Below, one piece after another: positions 28,357-37,018 of a DNA stretch of 64,000 bases. Positions within the stretch are counted from its first letter, which is position 1, and each line of letters begins with the position of its first letter. Made by a program: the position numbers and the translations under genes. Source of the DNA: Rhizobium sp. CIAT894 (GTDB lineage Bacteria; Pseudomonadota; Alphaproteobacteria; Rhizobiales; Rhizobiaceae); NCBI RefSeq assembly GCF_000172795.2, contig NZ_CP020949.1, positions 209,668-273,667 on the forward strand, in the 5' to 3' direction. The notes under the pieces are model-generated. The model saw only the letters and a list, made by a program, of their open reading frames with translations, was not told the origin of the DNA and searched no databases.

Positions 28357-28500
28357 TCAGGGTTTGGTCAAGAGATTGGCTTTTTCTCCTTTCTTCTGGG
28401 CTGCGGCGGCCGAGCTGGCTTTGAAGCGGAAGCTGTCATTTCCAGTTTCCAGGATATGACAACGGTGGGTGAGACGGTCGAGAAGAGCGGCAAAATCACG
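28357..28500 (-). pseudogene. IstB C-terminal relic (second IS21-family element)
   Basis: The frame ending at 28357 reads LLDRLTHRCHILETGNDSFRF and an Ala/Lys-rich tail. This is the C-terminus of the IstB subgroup that ends with LLDRLTHHC and ETGNxSFRF, different from the intact istB at 714-1607. The sequence upstream of AALLDRL is not IstB, so about 45 residues remain. Confidence 0.7.
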
Positions 28501-28709
28501 AGCTTTTCGGAATTCCTCCATTGCCGCAGCAAAAGTCGTAATTGCCATTGCACAGATGTACCCGATACCGGCACGCGCCGAAGCTTCAAGCGCGTGCAAT
28601 GGCGGGAGAGGGAGGTGCCGGAGGCTGTGACAAATGGCCGATCTGGCGTTGAACTGCAGGCGGTTCGGATTGGGTACGCCTGGTTATACGGATGGAACGT
28701 CCGCCACTC

Positions 28710-29150
28710 TTACTTCCGGATGACGGAAGAGAGCGCGAATGCTGTCAAGGTATCACGTACTCCCGGCATTTCCGCGATTTGTTGCCAAATCTGCCGAATT
28801 CGGTCCGCCTTTTCAGCCTCAACGCGCACCAGAAGGTCGAAATCTCCCGTCATGACGTCACACGCGACCACCTCGGGTATCTTTCTCAGAGCGTGAAGCA
28901 CTTCGCCGCCGCGCATCCGGTCGTGGCGGTATACAAACATCAGAGCGGTAGTGCGGTTATGGCTGGCGTCCCCATCGCCAGTGATGATTGTGTATCCTTT
29001 GATATAGCCGTCTCGCTCCAGGCGCTCGATCCGCACCCTGACAGCGTTCCGCGACAGGTTTATCTTCGAGGATAGCTCCGCATGCGAAATCCGGGAGTTG
29101 GCCTTCAGTTCCGTCAGCAGTTGCTCATCGATGCGATCAAGAGATTTCAT
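28710..29150 (-). CDS. Lrp/AsnC family regulator, left copy
   Basis: A 146-residue regulator with an N-terminal helix-turn-helix (DEQLLTELKANSRISHAELSS and LSRNAVRVRIERLERDGYI) and a C-terminal RAM ligand-binding domain (PEVVACDVMTGDFDLLVRV). It is about four-fifths identical by eye to the Lrp protein at 37015-37458 and lies in the opposite orientation. It is divergent from the lyase operon and could regulate it from this side. A kinase relic lies directly upstream in its own orientation, as in the right copy. Confidence 0.92.
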   Translation of the reverse strand: MKSLDRIDEQLLTELKANSRISHAELSSKINLSRNAVRVRIERLERDGYIKGYTIITGDGDASHNRTTALMFVYRHDRMRGGEVLHALRKIPEVVACDVMTGDFDLLVRVEAEKADRIRQIWQQIAEMPGVRDTLTAFALSSVIRK

Positions 29151-29169
29151 GAAGCTGTCGGGTTAAGGT

Positions 29170-29370
29170 CTATTGGAACATGTCGGGCGATATCGAACTG
29201 TATGCTGCCATGGAGAACTCTGCCAATAGATTCTCGTCGCCGTTGCCAGCGTAATACCTAGCTGCGGACGCCAGTACGAAACCTGATAGAGCGTCTTTCT
29301 CGGCGTCGGTCAATGCTCTTTCTGCCTGGTAGCCTCGTAGCACCGCCTTTGCTTCCGACTGGGTCGATCC
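29170..29370 (-). pseudogene. Relic of a ThrB-like (homoserine kinase family) C-terminus
   Basis: The minus-strand frame ending at 29170 reads AVLRGYQAERALTDAEKDAL and GFVLASAARYYAGNGDENLL. This matches the C-terminal part of the kinase-like protein at 36209-37018 (AILAGYESVRLLTEAETAAL, FVLASAASRYARANDKTYLL). Only about 60 codons survive; further upstream the frame runs antisense to a permease relic. It sits just upstream of the left lrp gene, the same order as in the intact right copy. Confidence 0.75.
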
Positions 29371-29397
29371 CACCGTCTGACCTGAACATTTGCCGGC

Positions 29398-29601
29398 GAG
29401 GTCGTCCTGCAACTCAAGGCGACACCGATCGTATTTTCGGTGACCGTGATGGATCTCTACGGTGCTGCCTACAAAATCCGCCAGGATACGCTCCTCGTCT
29501 ACGAGCCCCTCCTCCTCGTTACCGTCTTTTACGTCAGCCTGACTTTCCTGATCACGCAAGGGTTCCAGAAACTGGAAAACGCCATCCCGGTCAGGCGCTG
29601 A
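29398..29601 (+). pseudogene. C-terminal relic of an amino-acid ABC transporter permease
   Basis: The plus-strand frame to the TGA at 29599-29601 reads VVLQLKATPIVFSVTVMDLY, then YEPLLLVTVFYVSLTFLITQ and ends GFQKLENAIPVRR. This is the C-terminal end of polar-amino-acid permeases of the HisM/ArtM type (KxTPLVxxITVxDL near the end, LTxxLTxxFxxLE at the end). About 67 codons remain and the front is replaced by the kinase relic. It lies 39 bases before the lyase gene and suggests that the operon once had its own importer. Confidence 0.75.
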
Positions 29602-29640
29602 GGCACTGCCCAACCACTCACTTCAACAAAGAGGTTAATT

Positions 29641-30852
29641 ATGTCGAGACCAGACAAACACGATCTATCGACGCTCTCCTTCAATACGCTGTCGGTGCAC
29701 GGCGGCAACGAAATCGACAAGACATCGGGCGCGATTCCCACACCGATCGTGATGGCGAATTCGTACGAACTTCCTTACGACCCTTCTACAATGGACTGGT
29801 CGGACACCGAGAGCCCCTCCTATACGCGCAATTCCGGCCACAATCAGATCGGCCTGCAGCGCAAGCTCGCGGCCATAGAGGGCGGCGAGGATGCAGCCGT
29901 CTTCGCAACGGGCGTCGCGGCGCTTCATGTCGTGTTCTTTACGTTTTTGAAGAGTGGCGACCACGTAATTGTCGGTGACGTCACCTATGAGGCCGTTTGG
30001 CGACTGTTTTCAGAGCTTTTGCCGCAGCGTTACAATATCGAAGCCACCTTCGTTGATATGGGCAACATGGATGCCGTCCGAGCCGCCGTGCGCCCGAACA
30101 CCAAGCTGATCCATACAGAGACCATCGCCAATCCAACGACCAAGGTTGCCGATATCGCGACGCTGGCCTCAATCGCAAAACAAGCGGGCGCGCTCCTGTC
30201 GGTGGACTCGACCTTCACCCCTCCCCCGTTCTTCCGCCCGCTCGCAGTTGGTGCAGATCTCGTCATCCACTCGCTGACGAAATACATCAACGGTCATGGC
30301 GACGCGATGGGCGGGGTCGTCATCGGCTCGAAGCCGCTTATCCATCACATCAAGGCAGACGCGCTCGTCGATCGCGGCGGCACGATTTCCCCGTCCAACG
30401 CCTGGCTGATCATGCGCGGCTCTGTGACTTTGCCGCTGCGCCTGAAGCAGCAGTTTTCATCCGCAGAGATCGTCGCCCGGTCCCTCGCAGCCGACAAGCG
30501 CGTCGCCTATGTCACCTATCCCGGTCTCGACAGCCATGACCAGCACGCTCTTGCGAAGGGTCAGTTCGCTGGCAAGGGCTATGGCGCGGTAATGGCTTTT
30601 GCCGTCGATGGCGATCCTGATGCGCAGAACCGGTTCGTCGCACATCTCAGGGTCATCACGTCCGCCGTCTCCCTTGGTCATGACGAGAGCCTGATCGTCC
30701 ATGTCGGTGGCAGTGGGCGCGGCGGCTCCGATCGTTATCCGCCGGATTTCCAGAAATACGGCCATCTGCGGCTCTCCATCGGTCTGGAAGACACCGAGGA
30801 TCTGATTGCTGACATCAACAACGCCCTCGACGAGACGTTCGAGCGAAGCTGA
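29641..30852 (+). CDS. PLP-dependent gamma-lyase of the Cys/Met metabolism family (candidate canavanine gamma-lyase)
   Basis: A 403-residue fold-type I PLP enzyme. The cofactor Lys is K214 in HSLTKYINGHGD, the ring-contacting Asp is D189 (SVDSTF), and SYTRNSGHNQ near 60-69 corresponds to the Tyr/Arg phosphate-binding segment. The family performs gamma- or beta-elimination on homocysteine- or homoserine-type substrates. The next genes oxidise homoserine to fumarate and include a guanidinium-type exporter. I therefore infer elimination on canavanine, giving homoserine and hydroxyguanidine, as described for a PLP gamma-lyase in Pseudomonas and Rhizobiales. Cystathionine or methionine gamma-lyase is the alternative. 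GAGG ribosome site. Confidence 0.8.
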   Translation: MSRPDKHDLSTLSFNTLSVHGGNEIDKTSGAIPTPIVMANSYELPYDPSTMDWSDTESPSYTRNSGHNQIGLQRKLAAIEGGEDAAVFATGVAALHVVFFTFLKSGDHVIVGDVTYEAVWRLFSELLPQRYNIEATFVDMGNMDAVRAAVRPNTKLIHTETIANPTTKVADIATLASIAKQAGALLSVDSTFTPPPFFRPLAVGADLVIHSLTKYINGHGDAMGGVVIGSKPLIHHIKADALVDRGGTISPSNAWLIMRGSVTLPLRLKQQFSSAEIVARSLAADKRVAYVTYPGLDSHDQHALAKGQFAGKGYGAVMAFAVDGDPDAQNRFVAHLRVITSAVSLGHDESLIVHVGGSGRGGSDRYPPDFQKYGHLRLSIGLEDTEDLIADINNALDETFERS

Positions 30853-30869
30853 ACACGTAGTCGAGTTGG

Positions 30870-30901
30870 ACATGAATTGCCCCTCGCCGGGCAATTCATG
30901 T
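30870..30901 (+). terminator. Strong hairpin between lyase and exporter genes
   Basis: Perfect 13-base arms ACATGAATTGCCC (30870-30882) and GGGCAATTCATGT (30889-30901) enclose a six-base loop. The hairpin lies 17 bases after the lyase stop. No T-run follows, so it may act as an attenuating or mRNA-stabilising structure that gives the lyase gene a different dose from the genes behind it. Confidence 0.6.
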
Positions 30902-30954
30902 CGCCGTCAAAGCCTGATGCGCGGTAGACCCGGAGGTCCGCCAGGAAGGATATT

Positions 30955-31251
30955 ATGCACTGGATAATCCTGTTCGTCGCCGGCCTGCTTGAGGTCGTCT
31001 GGGCGTTCTACATGAAGAGATCCGACGGTTTCACGCTACCGTCGGCAATCACTGTCATTGCGATGATTGCCAGCGGCGTGCTGCTGTCCTTTTCGATGAA
31101 GGTGCTGCCGCTCGGTACCGCCTACACGGTTTGGACAGGGATCGGTGCAGTTGGCTCCTTTCTGCTCGGAGAACCCGCGTCACCCATGCGTCTGGCAGCG
31201 GGTGCCTTGATCGTGTCGGGAATTCTCATGATGAAGCTCGCCAGCACCTGA
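30955..31251 (+). CDS. SMR family exporter of the guanidinium (Gdx/SugE) type, shortened
   Basis: A 98-residue four-helix membrane protein. [20 protein letters not shown] carries the essential Glu13, and the sequence [14 protein letters not shown] and [18 protein letters not shown] is that of the SugE/Gdx branch, which exchanges protons for guanidinium. Compared with typical members (about 105 residues) roughly five residues are missing in the third helix, where GAVGSF runs straight into LLGE. In this operon it would export hydroxyguanidine or guanidine-like waste. AAGGA precedes the ATG. I saw no guanidine riboswitch. Confidence 0.85.
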   Translation: MHWIILFVAGLLEVVWAFYMKRSDGFTLPSAITVIAMIASGVLLSFSMKVLPLGTAYTVWTGIGAVGSFLLGEPASPMRLAAGALIVSGILMMKLAST

Positions 31252-31366
31252 CCTACGTCCGGCAGCAGATTGAGCAAAGTGCGCTGCTCTTTGGTCTGTC
31301 TGCGTGGTTCCTGCAGAGCAATCCGCATCCCATGCTTACCCTCATAGACTTTACTGGAGGATCGTT

Positions 31367-32428
31367 ATGACAGTTTACAATATCGCACTTATCGGATTTG
31401 GTGGCGTCAATCGCGCTCTGGCCGAACTCATTGCCGCCAAGAACCAGCTCTGGGAGCGCGATCTTGGATTCCGCCTGAATATCGTCGCCGTAAGCGATCT
31501 CTATCTTGGCTCGGTGATTTCGCCGAACGGTCTTGATGCGAGGACCCTGGTCGAGGCGAAGTTCGAAAAGGGCGGCTTTGGACAGCTTTCCGGGGGAAGT
31601 GCCGAAGCCGACAATGAGACTATTATCAAGACCGCACCCGCAGATATTGTCGTCGAGGCCACGTTCACCAATCCCAAGGACGGCGAACCTGCTGTCTCGC
31701 ATTGCCGCTGGGCGCTTGAGACCGGCAAACACGTGGTTACCACCAACAAGGGCCCGGTCGCCATTGAGGCCCAGGCGCTCAAGGCGCTGGCAAAGGCCAA
31801 CGGTGTACGCTTCGAGTACGAGGGTGCCGTGATGAGCGGTACTCCGGTCATTCGCATGGCTGAGAAAACCCTTTCCGGCGCCGAATTGAAGGGCTTCGAG
31901 GGGATTCTCAACGGCACATCCAACTTCGTCCTCGGTCGCATGGAAAGCGGCCTGGATTTCGAGTCCGCCGTTAAGGAAGCGCAGGAACTCGGTTACGCCG
32001 AAGCCGACCCGACCGCAGATGTGGAAGGTTTCGACGTTCGTCTGAAGGTCGTGATCCTGGCAAACGAGCTGCTTGGCGCAAATCTCAAGCCTGAGGATGT
32101 AAGCTGCAAGGGCATTTCCGGCCTTTCGCCTTCCGACATCCAGGAAGCCGCCAATGCAAACAGCCGCTGGAAGCTCATCGGGGCTGCGGTCCGCAATGAC
32201 GACGGCAGCGTGACCGGCAGTGTTTCCCCCAAACGGCTTGGCCTCGATCATCCACTCGCGGGTGTCAACGGTGCCACCAATGCAGTATCGCTCGACACCG
32301 AACTGCTGGGCGCCGTGACGATCACCGGACCTGGCGCTGGCCGCATCGAAACGGCATATGCGCTTCTTTCCGATATCGTCGCCATTCATTCCGCGGGCAC
32401 TTCTCCCATCGCCAAGGAGGCTGCATGA
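31367..32428 (+). CDS. Homoserine dehydrogenase (no ACT domain)
   Basis: A 353-residue NAD(P)-dependent enzyme that interconverts homoserine and aspartate 4-semialdehyde. [10 protein letters not shown] at residues 9-18 is the nucleotide loop, VTTNKGPVA near 125-133 and [10 protein letters not shown] are conserved, and [20 protein letters not shown] carries the catalytic Asp and Lys. The C-terminal ACT domain that gives threonine feedback in biosynthetic forms is absent, as expected for a catabolic role. The start at 31367 follows GGAGGA; the long frame on the other strand is a shadow. The stop overlaps the next start. Confidence 0.92.
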   Translation: MTVYNIALIGFGGVNRALAELIAAKNQLWERDLGFRLNIVAVSDLYLGSVISPNGLDARTLVEAKFEKGGFGQLSGGSAEADNETIIKTAPADIVVEATFTNPKDGEPAVSHCRWALETGKHVVTTNKGPVAIEAQALKALAKANGVRFEYEGAVMSGTPVIRMAEKTLSGAELKGFEGILNGTSNFVLGRMESGLDFESAVKEAQELGYAEADPTADVEGFDVRLKVVILANELLGANLKPEDVSCKGISGLSPSDIQEAANANSRWKLIGAAVRNDDGSVTGSVSPKRLGLDHPLAGVNGATNAVSLDTELLGAVTITGPGAGRIETAYALLSDIVAIHSAGTSPIAKEAA

Positions 32429-33843
32429 TGCACAACCTTGCACTCACCCAAACGACCGTCCTCGAAGAAATTGCCGTCACCAGCCCGTTCGACGGTACGC
32501 TGGTCGGAACGGTTGTGGAAACCTGTGCTGCAAGCGTGGACGCGCTCCTTGGGCGAGCCAGACGGGGCGCGCAAATTGCCAGGACCTTGCCGCGTCACAG
32601 ACGGTCGGCGATCCTTGAAAAGGCCGCAGCAGCAATCGAGGCCGCGCGCGAGGAGTTCGCGCTCCTGATTGTCAAAGAAGCGGGCAAGACGATTACGCAG
32701 GCCCGCAAAGAGACAACCCGGTGCGTCAATACGCTCAAGCTCTCCGCCGACGAGGCCAAACGCAATGCCGGCGAAGTTATCCCGTTCGATTCTTACGCAG
32801 GCTCGGAGTCTCGCCAGGGGTGGTACACGAGAGAACCGCTGGGCATCATTGCCGCCATCACGCCCTATAATGATCCCCTCAATCTCGTCGCCCACAAACT
32901 TGGCCCCGCAATTGCCGGCGGCAATGCCGTGCTTTTGAAGCCGTCCGAACTTACCCCTCTCTCCGCCATCAAACTCGTCGAAGTCCTGGTCGAAAGCGGT
33001 CTACCCGAGGGAATCATAACGGTTGCGATTGGCGGCCCTGAGCTTGGAAAAGCCCTTGTTGCGGCGAGAGACGTTCGCATGATCTCCTTCACCGGTGGCT
33101 TTGCCACTGGCGAGGCGATTGCCAAGACTGCGGGCCTCAAGAAACTTGCCATGGATCTCGGCGGCAATGCACCCGTCATCGTCATGGAAAATTGCAATTT
33201 CGATGCTGCCGTCGAGGCTTGCGTATCCGGAGCCTACTGGGCGGCCGGTCAGAACTGCATTGGCACGCAGCGAATTCTGATCCAGCGGCCGATCTACGAG
33301 CAATTCAAGGCGAAGTTCGTCGCAGACACCAGTAAACTCAAGACCGGCAATCCCTTGGATGATGACACCGATGTTGGCCCGATGATCTCCGAAAAGGCCG
33401 TCGGCAGAGCGGTCGCAATGGTCGAACGGGCGCTCGCTGCCGGTGCAACATTGCTTTGCGGTCATAAGCCGGCCGGCAATCTCTACCCGCCGACGGTACT
33501 GGAGAGTGTTCCCACATCCTGTGACGTGTGGGGCGAAGAAGTATTCGCGCCGATCGTCATTCTTCAGCCCTTCGATGGGCTGGCGGATGCAATCGATCTT
33601 GCAAACAGCCCCGACTACAGCCTTCACGCCGGCATTTTTACAAACGACCTGGAAGGGGCGCTCGAAGCTGCAAGCAAGATCGAGGCCGGTGGTGTCATGA
33701 TCAACGACTCCTCCGACTACCGGTTCGATGCAATGCCGTTTGGCGGCTTCAAATATGGCAGCATGGGCCGCGAAGGCGTCCGGTTTGCCTATGAGGACAT
33801 GACGCAGCCGAAGGTCGTGTGCATCAACCGCCTGAAGACCTGA
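32425..33843 (+). CDS. NAD(P)-dependent aldehyde dehydrogenase
   Basis: A 472-residue ALDH. The catalytic Cys lies in [14 protein letters not shown] contacts in TPYNDPLN (Asn169-type) and [12 protein letters not shown], and [11 protein letters not shown] is the glycine loop. The usual LELGG with the general-base Glu reads MDLGGNAP, a Glu-to-Asp variant. Following homoserine dehydrogenase, it most likely oxidises aspartate 4-semialdehyde to aspartate, closing the route homoserine to aspartate. Succinate-semialdehyde and lactaldehyde dehydrogenases are relatives. It is coupled to hom by an ATGA overlap. Confidence 0.88.
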   Translation: MMHNLALTQTTVLEEIAVTSPFDGTLVGTVVETCAASVDALLGRARRGAQIARTLPRHRRSAILEKAAAAIEAAREEFALLIVKEAGKTITQARKETTRCVNTLKLSADEAKRNAGEVIPFDSYAGSESRQGWYTREPLGIIAAITPYNDPLNLVAHKLGPAIAGGNAVLLKPSELTPLSAIKLVEVLVESGLPEGIITVAIGGPELGKALVAARDVRMISFTGGFATGEAIAKTAGLKKLAMDLGGNAPVIVMENCNFDAAVEACVSGAYWAAGQNCIGTQRILIQRPIYEQFKAKFVADTSKLKTGNPLDDDTDVGPMISEKAVGRAVAMVERALAAGATLLCGHKPAGNLYPPTVLESVPTSCDVWGEEVFAPIVILQPFDGLADAIDLANSPDYSLHAGIFTNDLEGALEAASKIEAGGVMINDSSDYRFDAMPFGGFKYGSMGREGVRFAYEDMTQPKVVCINRLKT

Positions 33844-33889
33844 CGGCCGAGGTTAAGGTCATCCATCAGTGCACTTTAGGAGTGTTTCA

Positions 33890-34768
33890 ATGTTCAAGGG
33901 TTCTATCACAGCGCTCGTCACACCGTTTGCGGATGGCAATGTCGATGAGGTCGCCTTGCGCGACCTCATCGAATGGCAAATCGAGGAAGGGTCCTTCGGT
34001 CTCGTTCCCTGTGGAACGACGGGGGAAAGTCCGACGCTCAGCCATGCCGAGCATAAGCAAGTGGTCGAGATCACGATCGCGACGGCCAAGGGCCGTGTGC
34101 CCGTCATTGCGGGCGCAGGATCAAATAGCACGGCGGAAGCAATCGACTTCGTCCGCCATGCGCAGAACGCCGGCGCCGACGGGGTTCTTATTGTCGCACC
34201 CTATTACAACAAGCCGACCCAGGAGGGGATCTATCAGCACTTCAAGGCGATCGATGCCGCCGCCACTGTTCCGATCATTGTCTACAATATCCCCGGCCGC
34301 AGCGTCATCGATATCCAGGTCGAAACGCTGGCCCGCATTTTTGAGGACTCCGCGAATGTGAAAGGCGTCAAGGATGCAACCGGCAACCTGTTGCGCCCGT
34401 CCCTCGAGCGTATGGCCTGCGGGGAAAAGTTCAATCTTTTGACGGGTGAAGATGGCACGGCCCTTGGCTACATGGCCCATGGTGGACATGGCTGCATTTC
34501 GGTGACGGCGAATGTCGCGCCGGGTCTCTGCGCTGACTTCCAGCAGGCTTGCCTAAACGGCGACTTTGCCTCGGCTTTGAAGCTGCAGGACCGCCTGATG
34601 CCACTACACCGGGCGCTTTTTCTTGAAACCAACCCTGCTGGACCGAAATATGCCTTGCAGCGTCTCGGTCGCATACGTGGTGATCTGCGGCTGCCACTCG
34701 TTACGATCAGTCCTTCCGTTCAGGAAGAGATTGACAGCGCCATGCGTCATGCGGGAATCCTGGTTTGA
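33890..34768 (+). CDS. DapA family (4-hydroxy-tetrahydrodipicolinate synthase-like)
   Basis: A 292-residue TIM-barrel Schiff-base lyase. [16 protein letters not shown] (about 42-57) holds the substrate Thr pair, the segment [10 protein letters not shown] has the catalytic Tyr, and [10 protein letters not shown] carries the Schiff-base Lys near 161. Typical DapA condenses pyruvate with aspartate 4-semialdehyde, the same intermediate produced by the two preceding enzymes. It could either be a genuine DapA that draws the semialdehyde to lysine or a related aldolase. The start at 33890 has AGGAG eight bases upstream. Confidence 0.9.
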   Translation: MFKGSITALVTPFADGNVDEVALRDLIEWQIEEGSFGLVPCGTTGESPTLSHAEHKQVVEITIATAKGRVPVIAGAGSNSTAEAIDFVRHAQNAGADGVLIVAPYYNKPTQEGIYQHFKAIDAAATVPIIVYNIPGRSVIDIQVETLARIFEDSANVKGVKDATGNLLRPSLERMACGEKFNLLTGEDGTALGYMAHGGHGCISVTANVAPGLCADFQQACLNGDFASALKLQDRLMPLHRALFLETNPAGPKYALQRLGRIRGDLRLPLVTISPSVQEEIDSAMRHAGILV

Positions 34769-36195
34769 TGGACAAGACAATGCTTACTGAGCGCATCGAG
34801 TCAGATCTTATCGGGCCGCTCCCCATTCCGCGACACGTCCTCTACGGCGTCCATACGCGGCGCGCGGAACAGAATTTCGACGTCTCCGGGCTGCGTTTGA
34901 GGGATTTTCCCGAGCTCATCCAGTCGATGGCAATGGTGAAAAAGGCCGCCTCTATTGCGAATATGGAGCTTGGGCTTCTCTCTCCAGAAAAGGCTGAGGC
35001 GATTTCGCAAGCGTGCGAAGAGCTTATCGAGCTCAATGATATTGATGAGAACTTTCCCGTGGACATGATGCAGGGGGGAGCCGGCACGTCCACAAACATG
35101 AATGTCAACGAGGTTCTTGCAAACCTCGCCCTTTTGAAAATGGGCGTTGACGTTGGCGATTATTCCAAGTTGCATCCCAACGACGACGTCAATCTGTCTC
35201 AATCGACAAACGACGTCTACCCTACGGCTATCCGGCTGACGATCTTACGGGCATGCGAAGGGCTTATCGCGGCTGAGGTCGCGCTTCGCGATGCATTTCG
35301 AGCCAAGGCCGTGCAATACTCGAGTGCTGTGAAAGTCGGCCGGACACAGTTGCAAGACGCTGTGCTGATAACCGCGGGACGGGAATTCGAAGCGTTCGCT
35401 GAACTCATTGACGAGGATATCATTCAGGTCCAGTACGCCTGTAAGCTTCTTAAAGAGATAAACCTCGGCGGCTCGGCGATCGGCACGGCAATCAACGTAC
35501 CCTCAGGCTTCGCGCAATTGGCCTGCGGTCACCTGTCCCGAATATCTGGCTATCCGTTAATCCCTGCCCGCAACTTCATCGAACCGACATCGGACGCAGG
35601 TGTTTTCGTCTCCTTTTCAGGCGTGCTGAAACGCATTGCCGTCAAGCTGACGAAGATTTGCAATGACCTTCGGCTGTTGAGTAGCGGTCCCCGCGGCGGT
35701 CTGGGTGAGATCCGCTTGCCGCCTGTTCAAGCCCGCTCATCGATCATGCCGGGTAAGGTCAATCCTGTCATACCGGAAATGATGAACCAGATCAGCTTCC
35801 AGGTCATCGGCAATGATCTGACGGTGACGCTCGCCGCAAGTGCCGGTCAGTTGCAGCTGAACGCCATGGAGCCGGTCATCGTTTTGAACATCCTCCAATC
35901 GATGCGCATGCCGACCAGAGGCATGGTGGTCTTGAAGGAACGCTGCATCGATGGCATCGAAGTCGACGTTGATCGTTGCAAGGCGTTGCTCGACCAATCT
36001 CTTGTTCTTGCTACGCCGCTGGCGAAGTTGATCGGATACAGCAAAGCGGCATATCTGTCCAAAAAGGCGCTGGTCGAGAAGAGAAACTTGCGAGACGTCG
36101 TAGAAGAAGAAAGAGTTCTGACCGAAAGCCAGGCTCATCAGATTTTTGGAGATACCGCGGAATTTGCGAATTTCTCAAAAAGTGCACGTGGTTGA
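34768..36195 (+). CDS. Aspartate ammonia-lyase (aspartase)
   Basis: A 475-residue member of the fumarase/aspartase superfamily that removes ammonia from aspartate to give fumarate. The signature loop is SSIMPGKVNPVIPE, with the catalytic Ser in SSIMPGK. GGAGTSTNMNVNEVLAN and LSQSTNDVYPTA are the other two active-site regions. It ends the oxidation route of the operon by delivering fumarate and ammonium. The ATG overlaps the dapA stop by one base (TGATG). Confidence 0.92.
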   Translation: MDKTMLTERIESDLIGPLPIPRHVLYGVHTRRAEQNFDVSGLRLRDFPELIQSMAMVKKAASIANMELGLLSPEKAEAISQACEELIELNDIDENFPVDMMQGGAGTSTNMNVNEVLANLALLKMGVDVGDYSKLHPNDDVNLSQSTNDVYPTAIRLTILRACEGLIAAEVALRDAFRAKAVQYSSAVKVGRTQLQDAVLITAGREFEAFAELIDEDIIQVQYACKLLKEINLGGSAIGTAINVPSGFAQLACGHLSRISGYPLIPARNFIEPTSDAGVFVSFSGVLKRIAVKLTKICNDLRLLSSGPRGGLGEIRLPPVQARSSIMPGKVNPVIPEMMNQISFQVIGNDLTVTLAASAGQLQLNAMEPVIVLNILQSMRMPTRGMVVLKERCIDGIEVDVDRCKALLDQSLVLATPLAKLIGYSKAAYLSKKALVEKRNLRDVVEEERVLTESQAHQIFGDTAEFANFSKSARG

Positions 36196-36208
36196 ACGGA
36201 GGGGAAAG

Positions 36209-37018
36209 ATGGCTGTTTTCACTGAGATATCCGATGAAGACCGAAACTCGATCGCCGCAGCCTACGGTATGACATCGTTGTCGTCGGTGATCGGTATCGC
36301 CGACGGGGACAGGGAAACGACCTATCTTTTCCGGACAGCGGACGGTGAATTCATTGTCACGCTGTTCGAAAATGGCGCCGAGCCACTGGATCTGGAACGC
36401 GCCTTTGCCACGATGGAGATGCTAAACAACAGCGGTATTCCATGTCCTAAACCGACGCGGACGAATGATGGGAATGCCACCTTCCAGGCGGCCGGCCGCC
36501 TTGTCGCCATCGTGAGTTTCGTGTCAGGATCGTCAACAAATGATCCGACGCTGGGAAAATGCGTAAGCCTCGGCCGCGTCATGGCACGGATCCACGTGAT
36601 CCTGCAGGGTGGCCAAAAGCGTTTTCTAGATGAATTGCCAACTGGTGCCCTCCATGGCGCCTTGGTCCGTTCCAACGTCTTTTTCCTCGGTGACGAAGTC
36701 AGTGGCGTTATCAATTTCCGGCTTCGGCATGATGACGTGCTGATTTCCGAGATTGCGGACGTGCTTGTTGGCTGGACGAGCCTGCCGAGCGGAGCGTTGG
36801 AGGAACAAAAAGCTCAGGCCATTTTGGCCGGCTATGAAAGTGTGAGGCTGCTAACTGAGGCAGAGACAGCGGCTCTTCCCGCCTTTGTCCTGGCGTCCGC
36901 CGCCAGTCGCTATGCCCGTGCAAACGACAAGACTTACCTCCTTGATGCTGCGATTCGCGCCTTTGAATCTGTGAGATTTGGTGCAGTTGTCGGGAAAACG
37001 GAGCCCTCCCCGGCATGA
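36209..37018 (+). CDS. ThrB-like (homoserine kinase family) protein lacking both catalytic aspartates
   Basis: A 269-residue aminoglycoside-phosphotransferase-fold protein like rhizobial homoserine kinase. The kinase loop that should read H-x-D-L-x-x-x-N is HGALVRSN at 149-156, with Ala151 in place of the catalytic Asp. The metal-binding IDF is INF at 168-170. The rest of the core (FFLGDEVSG, ILAGYESVRLLTEAE) is preserved and the frame is intact. It is probably a pseudokinase, perhaps a sensor or binder of homoserine for the Lrp protein whose start overlaps its end. Strong ribosome site GGAGGGGAAAG. Confidence 0.82.
   Translation: MAVFTEISDEDRNSIAAAYGMTSLSSVIGIADGDRETTYLFRTADGEFIVTLFENGAEPLDLERAFATMEMLNNSGIPCPKPTRTNDGNATFQAAGRLVAIVSFVSGSSTNDPTLGKCVSLGRVMARIHVILQGGQKRFLDELPTGALHGALVRSNVFFLGDEVSGVINFRLRHDDVLISEIADVLVGWTSLPSGALEEQKAQAILAGYESVRLLTEAETAALPAFVLASAASRYARANDKTYLLDAAIRAFESVRFGAVVGKTEPSPA

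Noticed and set aside
30853..30954. Guanidine riboswitch upstream of the SMR gene
   Set aside because: The region has one strong hairpin but no match that I can see to the conserved guanidine-I, -II or -III elements.
31253..32443. 396-codon minus-strand frame
   Set aside because: It lies opposite homoserine dehydrogenase, whose motifs and coupling to neighbours are clear; the antisense product has no recognisable family.
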